From: Edaphochlamys debaryana
Lineage: Eukaryota > Chlorophyta > Chlorophyceae > Chlamydomonadales
Assembly (NCBI GenBank): GCA_016858145.1
Contig: JAEHOE010000007.1
Location: 806,001 to 870,000 of the forward strand
Length of the DNA stretch: 64,000 nucleotides
Direction of reading: 5' to 3'
Position numbers and translations under genes: made by a program. The notes under the pieces were generated by a model. It ran no database searches. It had not been told where the DNA came from and worked only from the letters and a program-made list of their open reading frames with translations. Below, one piece after another: positions 55,228-64,000 of this stretch (position 1 is the stretch's first letter; the number at the start of each line of letters is the position of its first letter).

Positions 55228-58200
55228 GTGGGGGTGGATGTGTGGATGGGATGGGGTGGCTGGAGAGCCCTACCCCTATCGAACACGGCCAAAGCAGCTC
55301 CTGCATTGCACTCCGAAACACATCCGGTCGAGCCCTTTCACCAGTAGGCTCCCGAGACATACCCCAGCACTGGGGCAGAAGGCTGGGTGAGGCGGTGGTC
55401 AGATGGTGGCGTGGTGGGGGTGGATGTGTGGTTCGAATGGGGTGGCTGGAGAGCCCTACCCCTATCGAACACGGCCAAAGCAGCTCTTGCATTGCACTGC
55501 GACCACATCCGGTCGAGCCCTTTCACCAATAGGCTCCCCAGACATGCCCTAGCACTGGGGCAGAAGGCTGAGTGAGGCGGTGGTCAGATGGTGGCGTGGT
55601 GGGGGTGGATGTGTGGATGGGATGGGGTGGCTGGAGAGCCCTACCCCTATCGAACACGGCCAAAGCAGCTCCTGCATTGCACTCCGACCACATCCGGTCG
55701 AGCCCTTTCACCAGTAGGCTCCCGAGACATACCCCAGCACTGGGGCAGAAGGCTGGGTGAGGCGGTGGTCAGATGGTGGCGTGGTGGGGGTGGATGTGTG
55801 GTTCGAATGGGGTGGCTGGAGAGCCCTACCCCTATCGAACACGGCCAAAGCAGCTCTTGCATTGCACTGCGACCACATCCGGTCGAGCCCTTTCACCAAT
55901 AGGCTCCCCAGACATGCCCTAGCACTGGGGCAGAAGGCTGAGTGAGGCGGTGGTCAGATGGTGGCGTGGTGGGGGTGGATGTGTGGTTCGAATGGGGTGG
56001 CTGGAGAGCCCTACCCCTATCGAACACGGCCAAAGCAGCTCCTGCATTGCACTCCGACCACATCCGGTCGAGCCCTTTCACCAGTAGGCTCCCGAGACAT
56101 ACCCCAGCACTGGGGCAGAAGGCTGGGTGAGGCGGTGGTCAGATGGTGGCGTGGTGGGGGTGGCTGTGTGGTTCGAATGGGGTGGCTGGAGAGCCCTACC
56201 CCTATCGAACACGGCCAAAGCAGCTCTTGCATTGCACTGCGACCACATCCGGTCGAGCCCTTTCACCAATAGGCTCCCCAGACATGCCCTAGCACTGGGG
56301 CAGAAGGCTGAGTGAGGCGGTGGTCAGATGGTGGCGTGGTGGGGGTGGATGTGTGGATGGGATGGGGTGGCTGGAGAGCCCTACCCCTATCGAACACGGC
56401 CAAAGCAGCTCCTGCATTGCACTCCGAAACACATCCGGTCGAGCCCTTTCACCAGTAGGCTCCCGAGACATACCCCAGCACTGGGGCAGAAGGCTGGGTG
56501 AGGCGGTGGTCAGATGGTGGCGTGGTGGGGGTGGATGTGTGGTTCGAATGGGGTGGCTGGAGAGCCCTACCCCTATCGAACACGGCCAAAGCAGCTCTTG
56601 CATTGCACTGCGACCACATCCGGTCGAGCCCTTTCACCAATAGGCTCCCCAGACATGCCCTAGCACTGGGGCAGAAGGCTGAGTGAGGCGGTGGTCAGAT
56701 GGTGGCGTGGTGGGGGTGGATGTGTGGATGGGATGGGGTGGCTGGAGAGCCCTACCCCTATCGAACACGGCCAAAGCAGCTCCTGCATTGCACTCCGAAA
56801 CACATCCGGTCGAGCCCTTTCACCAGTAGGCTCCCGAGACATACCCCAGCACTGGGGCAGAAGGCTGGGTGAGGCGGTGGTCAGATGGTGGCGTGGTGGG
56901 GGTGGATGTGTGGTTCGAATGGGGTGGCTGGAGAGCCCTACCCCTATCGAACACGGCCAAAGCAGCTCTTGCATTGCACTGCGACCACATCCGGTCGAGC
57001 CCTTTCACCAATAGGCTCCCCAGACATGCCCTAGCACTGGGGCAGAAGGCTGAGTGAGGCGGTGGTCAGATGGTGGCGTGGTGGGGGTGGATGTGTGGAT
57101 GGGATGGGGTGGCTGGAGAGCCCTACCCCTATCGAACACGGCCAAAGCAGCTCCTGCATTGCACTCCGACCACATCCGGTCGAGCCCTTTCACCAGTAGG
57201 CTCCCGAGACATACCCCAGCACTGGGGCAGAAGGCTGGGTGAGGCGGTGGTCAGATGGTGGCGTGGTGGGGGTGGATGTGTGGATGGGATGGGGTGGCTG
57301 GAGAGCCCTACCCCTATCGAACACGGCCAAAGCAGCTCCTGCATTGCACTCCGACCACATCCGGTCGAGCCCTTTCACCAATAGGCTCCCGAGACATACC
57401 CCAGCACTGGGGCAGAAGGCTGGGTGAGGCGGTGGTCAGATGGTGGCGTGGTGGGGGTGGATGTGTGGTTCGAATGGGGTGGCTGGAGAGCCCTACCCCT
57501 ATCGAACACGGCCAAAGCAGCTCTTGCATTGCACTGCGACCACATCCGGTCGAGCCCTTTCACCAATAGGCTCCCCAGACATGCCCTAGCACTGGGGCAG
57601 AAGGCTGAGTGAGGCGGTGGTCAGATGGTGGCGTGGTGGGGGTGGATGTGTGGATGGGATGGGGTGGCTGGAGAGCCCTACCCCTATCGAACACGGCCAA
57701 AGCAGCTCTTGCATTGCACTGCGACCACATCCGGTCGAGCCCTTTCACCAATAGGCTCCCCAGACATGCCCTAGCACTGGGGCAGAAGGCTGAGTGAGGC
57801 GGTGGTCAGATGGTGGCGTGGTGGGGGTGGATGTGTGGATGGGATGGGGTGGCTGGAGAGCCCTACCCCTATCGAACACGGCCAAAGCAGCTCCTGCATT
57901 GCACTCCGAAACACATCCGGTCGAGCCCTTTCACCAGTAGGCTCCCGAGACATACCCCAGCACTGGGGCAGAAGGCTGGGTGAGGCGGTGGTCAGATGGT
58001 GGCGTGGTGGGGGTGGATGTGTGGTTCGAATGGGGTGGCTGGAGAGCCCTACCCCTATCGAACACGGCCAAAGCAGCTCTTGCATTGCACTGCGACCACA
58101 TCCGGTCGAGCCCTTTCACCAATAGGCTCCCCAGACATGCCCTAGCACTGGGGCAGAAGGCTGAGTGAGGCGGTGGTCAGATGGTGGCGTGGTGGGGGTG

Positions 58201-61200
58201 GATGTGTGGATGGGATGGGGTGGCTGGAGAGCCCTACCCCTATCGAACACGGCCAAAGCAGCTCCTGCATTGCACTCCGACCACATCCGGTCGAGCCCTT
58301 TCACCAGTAGGCTCCCGAGACATACCCCAGCACTGGGGCAGAAGGCTGGGTGAGGCGGTGGTCAGATGGTGGCGTGGTGGGGGTGGATGTGTGGTTCGAA
58401 TGGGGTGGCTGGAGAGCCCTACCCCTATCGAACACGGCCAAAGCAGCTCTTGCATTGCACTGCGACCACATCCGGTCGAGCCCTTTCACCAATAGGCTCC
58501 CCAGACATGCCCTAGCACTGGGGCAGAAGGCTGAGTGAGGCGGTGGTCAGATGGTGGCGTGGTGGGGGTGGATGTGTGGTTCGAATGGGGTGGCTGGAGA
58601 GCCCTACCCCTATCGAACACGGCCAAAGCAGCTCCTGCATTGCACTCCGACCACATCCGGTCGAGCCCTTTCACCAGTAGGCTCCCGAGACATACCCCAG
58701 CACTGGGGCAGAAGGCTGGGTGAGGCGGTGGTCAGATGGTGGCGTGGTGGGGGTGGCTGTGTGGTTCGAATGGGGTGGCTGGAGAGCCCTACCCCTATCG
58801 AACACGGCCAAAGCAGCTCTTGCATTGCACTGCGACCACATCCGGTCGAGCCCTTTCACCAATAGGCTCCCCAGACATGCCCTAGCACTGGGGCAGAAGG
58901 CTGAGTGAGGCGGTGGTCAGATGGTGGCGTGGTGGGGGTGGATGTGTGGATGGGATGGGGTGGCTGGAGAGCCCTACCCCTATCGAACACGGCCAAAGCA
59001 GCTCCTGCATTGCACTCCGAAACACATCCGGTCGAGCCCTTTCACCAGTAGGCTCCCGAGACATACCCCAGCACTGGGGCAGAAGGCTGGGTGAGGCGGT
59101 GGTCAGATGGTGGCGTGGTGGGGGTGGATGTGTGGTTCGAATGGGGTGGCTGGAGAGCCCTACCCCTATCGAACACGGCCAAAGCAGCTCTTGCATTGCA
59201 CTGCGACCACATCCGGTCGAGCCCTTTCACCAATAGGCTCCCCAGACATGCCCTAGCACTGGGGCAGAAGGCTGAGTGAGGCGGTGGTCAGATGGTGGCG
59301 TGGTGGGGGTGGATGTGTGGATGGGATGGGGTGGCTGGAGAGCCCTACCCCTATCGAACACGGCCAAAGCAGCTCCTGCATTGCACTCCGAAACACATCC
59401 GGTCGAGCCCTTTCACCAGTAGGCTCCCGAGACATACCCCAGCACTGGGGCAGAAGGCTGGGTGAGGCGGTGGTCAGATGGTGGCGTGGTGGGGGTGGCT
59501 GTGTGGTTCGAATGGGGTGGCTGGAGAGCCCTACCCCTATCGAACACGGCCAAAGCAGCTCTTGCATTGCACTGCGACCACATCCGGTCGAGCCCTTTCA
59601 CCAATAGGCTCCCCAGACATGCCCTAGCACTGGGGCAGAAGGCTGAGTGAGGCGGTGGTCAGATGGTGGCGTGGTGGGGGTGGATGTGTGGATGGGATGG
59701 GGTGGCTGGAGAGCCCTACCCCTATCGAACACGGCCAAAGCAGCTCCTGCATTGCACTCCGACCACATCCGGTCGAGCCCTTTCACCAGTAGGCTCCCGA
59801 GACATACCCCAGCACTGGGGCAGAAGGCTGGGTGAGGCGGGTGGTCAGATGGTGGCGTGGTGGGGGTGGATGTGTGGATGGGATGGGGTGGCTGGAGAGC
59901 CCTACCCCTATCGAACACGGCCAAAGCAGCTCCTGCATTGCACTCCGACCACATCCGGTCGAGCCCTTTCACCAATAGGCTCCCGAGACATACCCCAGCA
60001 CTGGGGCAGAAGGCTGGGTGAGGCGGGTGGTCAGATGGTGGCGTGGTGGGGGTGGATGTGTGGTTCGAATGGGGTGGCTGGAGAGCCCTACCCCTATCGA
60101 ACACGGCCAAAGCAGCTCTTGCATTGCACTGCGACCACATCCGGTCGAGCCCTTTCACCAATAGGCTCCCCAGACATGCCCTAGCACTGGGGCAGAAGGC
60201 TGAGTGAGGCGGTGGTCAGATGGTGGCGTGGTGGGGGTGGATGTGTGGATGGGATGGGGTGGCTGGAGAGCCCTACCCCTATCGAACACGGCCAAAGCAG
60301 CTCTTGCATTGCACTGCGACCACATCCGGTCGAGCCCTTTCACCAATAGGCTCCCCAGACATGCCCTAGCACTGGGGCAGAAGGCTGAGTGAGGCGGTGG
60401 TCAGATGGTGGCGTGGTGGGGGTGGATGTGTGGATGGGATGGGGTGGCTGGAGAGCCCTACCCCTATCGAACACGGCCAAAGCAGCTCCTGCATTGCACT
60501 GCGACCACATCCGGTCGAGCCCTTTCACCAGTAGGCTCCCGAGACATACCCCAGCACTGGGGCAGAAGGCTGGGTGAGGCGGGTGGTCAGATGGTGGCGT
60601 GGTGGGGGTGGATGTGTGGTTCGAATGGGGTGGCTGGAGAGCCCTACCCCTATCGAACACGGCCAAAGCAGCTCTTGCATTGCACTGCGACCACATCCGG
60701 TCGAGCCCTTTCACCAATAGGCTCCCCAGACATGCCCTAGCACTGGGGCAGAAGGCTGAGTGAGGCGGTGGTCAGATGGTGGCGTGGTGGGGGTGGATGT
60801 GTGGATGGGATGGGGTGGCTGGAGAGCCCTACCCCTATCGAACACGGCCAAAGCAGCTCCTGCATTGCACTCCGACCACATCCGGTCGAGCCCTTTCACC
60901 AGTAGGCTCCCGAGACATACCCCAGCACTGGGGCAGAAGGCTGGGTGAGGCGGTGGTCAGATGGTGGCGTGGTGGGGGTGGATGTGTGGTTCGAATGGGG
61001 TGGCTGGAGAGCCCTACCCCTATCGAACACGGCCAAAGCAGCTCTTGCATTGCACTGCGACCACATCCGGTCGAGCCCTTTCACCAATAGGCTCCCCAGA
61101 CATGCCCTAGCACTGGGGCAGAAGGCTGAGTGAGGCGGTGGTCAGATGGTGGCGTGGTGGGGGTGGATGTGTGGATGGGATGGGGTGGCTGGAGAGCCCT

Positions 61201-64000
61201 ACCCCTATCGAACACGGCCAAAGCAGCTCCTGCATTGCACTCCGACCACATCCGGTCGAGCCCTTTCACCAGTAGGCTCCCGAGACATACCCCAGCACTG
61301 GGGCAGAAGGCTGGGTGAGGCGGTGGTCAGATGGTGGCGTGGTGGGGGTGGATGTGTGGTTCGAATGGGGTGGCTGGAGAGCCCTACCCCTATCGAACAC
61401 GGCCAAAGCAGCTCTTGCATTGCACTGCGACCACATCCGGTCGAGCCCTTTCACCAATAGGCTCCCCAGACATGCCCTAGCACTGGGGCAGAAGGCTGAG
61501 TGAGGCGGTGGTCAGATGGTGGCGTGGTGGGGGTGGATGTGTGGATGGGATGGGGTGGCTGGAGAGCCCTACCCCTATCGAACACGGCCAAAGCAGCTCC
61601 TGCATTGCACTCCGACCACATCCGGTCGAGCCCTTTCACCAGTAGGCTCCCGAGACATACCCCAGCACTGGGGCAGAAGGCTGGGTGAGGCGGTGGTCAG
61701 ATGGTGGCGTGGTGGGGGTGGATGTGTGGTTCGAATGGGGTGGCTGGAGAGCCCTACCCCTATCGAACACGGCCAAAGCAGCTCTTGCATTGCACTGCGA
61801 CCACATCCGGTCGAGCCCTTTCACCAATAGGCTCCCCAGACATGCCCTAGCACTGGGGCAGAAGGCTGAGTGAGGCGGTGGTCAGATGGTGGCGTGGTGG
61901 GGGTGGATGTGTGGATGGGATGGGGTGGCTGGAGAGCCCTACCCCTATCGAACACGGCCAAAGCAGCTCCTGCATTGCACTCCGAAACACATCCGGTCGA
62001 GCCCTTTCACCAATAGGCTCCCGAGACATACCCCAGCACTGGGGCAGAAGGCTGGGTGAGGCGGTGGTCAGATGGTGGCGTGGTGGGGGTGGATGTGTGG
62101 TTCGAATGGGGTGGCTGGAGAGCCCTACCCCTATCGAACACGGCCAAAGCAGCTCTTGCATTGCACTGCGACCACATCCGGTCGAGCCCTTTCACCAATA
62201 GGCTCCCCAGACATGCCCTAGCACTGGGGCAGAAGGCTGAGTGAGGCGGTGGTCAGATGGTGGCGTGGTGGGGGTGGATGTGTGGATGGGATGGGGTGGC
62301 TGGAGAGCCCTACCCCTATCGAACACGGCCAAAGCAGCTCCTGCATTGCACTCCGACCACATCCGGTCGAGCCCTTTCACCAGTAGGCTCCCGAGACATA
62401 CCCCAGCACTGGGGCAGAAGGCTGGGTGAGGCGGTGGTCAGATGGTGGCGTGGTGGGGGTGGATGTGTGGTTCGAATGGGGTGGCTGGAGAGCCCTACCC
62501 CTATCGAACACGGCCAAAGCAGCTCTTGCATTGCACTGCGACCACATCCGGTCGAGCCCTTTCACCAATAGGCTCCCCAGACATGCCCTAGCACTGGGGC
62601 AGAAGGCTGAGTGAGGCGGTGGTCAGATGGTGGCGTGGTGGGGGTGGATGTGTGGTTCGAATGGGGTGGCTGGAGAGCCCTACCCCTATCGAACACGGCC
62701 AAAGCAGCTCCTGCATTGCACTCCGAAACACATCCGGTCGAGCCCTTTCACCAGTAGGCTCCCGAGACATACCCCAGCACTGGGGCAGAAGGCTGGGTGA
62801 GGCGGTGGTCAGATGGTGGCGTGGTGGGGGTGGATGTGTGGTTCGAATGGGGTGGCTGGAGAGCCCTACCCCTATCGAACACGGCCAAAGCAGCTCTTGC
62901 ATTGCACTGCGACCACATCCGGTCGAGCCCTTTCACCAATAGGCTCCCCAGACATGCCCTAGCACTGGGGCAGAAGGCTGAGTGAGGCGGTGGTCAGATG
63001 GTGGCGTGGTGGGGGTGGATGTGTGGTTCGAATGGGGTGGCTGGAGAGCCCTACCCCTATCGAACACGGCCAAAGCAGCTCCTGCATTGCACTCCGACCA
63101 CATCCGGTCGAGCCCTTTCACCAGTAGGCTCCCGAGACATACCCCAGCACTGGGGCAGAAGGCTGGGTGAGGCGGTGGTCAGATGGTGGCGTGGTGGGGG
63201 TGGCTGTGTGGTTCGAATGGGGTGGCTGGAGAGCCCTACCCCTATCGAACACGGCCAAAGCAGCTCTTGCATTGCACTGCGACCACATCCGGTCGAGCCC
63301 TTTCACCAATAGGCTCCCCAGACATGCCCTAGCACTGGGGCAGAAGGCTGAGTGAGGCGGTGGTCAGATGGTGGCGTGGTGGGGGTGGATGTGTGGATGG
63401 GATGGGGTGGCTGGAGAGCCCTACCCCTATCGAACACGGCCAAAGCAGCTCCTGCATTGCACTCCGACCACATCCGGTCGAGCCCTTTCACCAGTAGGCT
63501 CCCGAGACATACCCCAGCACTGGGGCAGAAGGCTGGGTGAGGCGGTGGTCAGATGGTGGCGTGGTGGGGGTGGATGTGTGGTTCGAATGGGGTGGCTGGA
63601 GAGCCCTACCCCTATCGAACACGGCCAAAGCAGCTCTTGCATTGCACTGCGACCACATCCGGTCGAGCCCTTTCACCAATAGGCTCCCCAGACATGCCCT
63701 AGCACTGGGGCAGAAGGCTGAGTGAGGCGGTGGTCAGATGGTGGCGTGGTGGGGGTGGATGTGTGGATGGGATGGGGTGGCTGGAGAGCCCTACCCCTAT
63801 CGAACACGGCCAAAGCAGCTCCTGCATTGCACTCCGACCACATCCGGTCGAGCCCTTTCACCAGTAGGCTCCCGAGACATACCCCAGCACTGGGGCAGAA
63901 GTCTGGGTGAGGCGGTGGTCAGATGGTGGCGTGGTGGGGGTGGATGTGTGGTTCGAATGGGGTGGCTGGAGAGCCCTACCCCTATCGAACACGGCCAAAG
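55228..64000. repeat. 185/186-bp satellite array, right block (about 47 monomers, runs off the window)
   Basis: Same monomers, same orientation and same A/B alternation as the left block, beginning in the monomer interrupted by the element. Local variants include an extra G (gaggcgggtggtcag) at about 59,838, 60,024 and 60,580. These make three consecutive-type 186-bp units and open longer frames by chance. No decay is seen toward the window end, so the array edge is not reached. Confidence 0.95.

Noticed and set aside
34935..64000. Dozens of open frames of 60-190 codons on both strands in the satellite.
   Set aside because: They repeat with the 185/186-bp period on both strands, shift frame at each 185-bp unit and follow from stop-poor composition; no domain or start context supports translation.
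1..64000. Bacterial-style operons, Shine-Dalgarno sites or rho-independent terminators.
   Set aside because: Spliceosomal introns in every solid gene show a eukaryotic nuclear genome, so such signals are not meaningful here.

Overview
The window looks like nuclear DNA of a GC-rich chlorophyte green alga, most likely a chlamydomonad (Chlorophyceae). The genes are cut into many short exons by GT-AG introns, with a few GC-AG introns. Proteins carry long Ala/Gly/Pro/Ser-rich inserts, and the families are eukaryotic (bHLH-ACT factor, TKL-like kinase, EME1, MYND finger, CACTA/TNP2 transposase). The organism assignment is inference from architecture and composition; nothing in the window names a species.

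Left part (1-34.9 kb), ordinary genic DNA. The 3' part of a WD40-repeat gene (+, ends 5144); a bHLH-ACT transcription factor (+, 7739-9457); a kinase-like gene with decayed catalytic motifs (-, 14160-18183); an EME1/MMS4-type Holliday-junction resolvase subunit (-, 19344-24922); a histidine-phosphatase gene reading away from it (+, 25375-27361); a membrane-anchored methyltransferase (-, 28894-31132); and a MYND zinc-finger gene whose 5' end I could not fix (-, 32120-33110). The spaces between them hold no gene I can support.

Right part (34.9-64 kb), satellite DNA with one large mobile element inside it. A 185/186-bp satellite runs from about 34,935 to 39,302 and again from 55,228 past the window end. 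Between the two blocks lies an element of 15,925 bp (39,303-55,227) with perfect 38-bp terminal inverted repeats and a 3-bp GTG target duplication. Removing the element and one GTG restores an intact satellite monomer. The element carries a TNP2-like (CACTA/EnSpm superfamily) transposase and four more intact-looking genes: an unknown 246-aa protein, a zinc-finger plus JmjC-like protein (573 aa), a protein with an HNH-like C-terminus (307 aa), and an unknown 590-aa protein divergently paired with the transposase.

The element is organised symmetrically. Two gene pairs diverge from short shared intergenic regions (43.65-44.07 kb and 51.54-51.89 kb), and neighbouring 3' ends converge. A 94-bp tandem array separates one convergent pair. 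A decamer TCCGTAATGG, present in the TIRs, returns in the right subterminal DNA in variant form and in a perfect 22-bp-arm palindrome in the middle of the element. I regard this cargo-bearing transposon, with its possible chromatin enzyme and nuclease, as the most interesting object here. A second unusual pattern is that several EME1 introns and one MYND intron contain tandem partial copies of the downstream 3' splice site and exon start.

Exon limits were set by hand from splice signals, codon phase and protein continuity. Junctions that did not resolve are stated in the entries.
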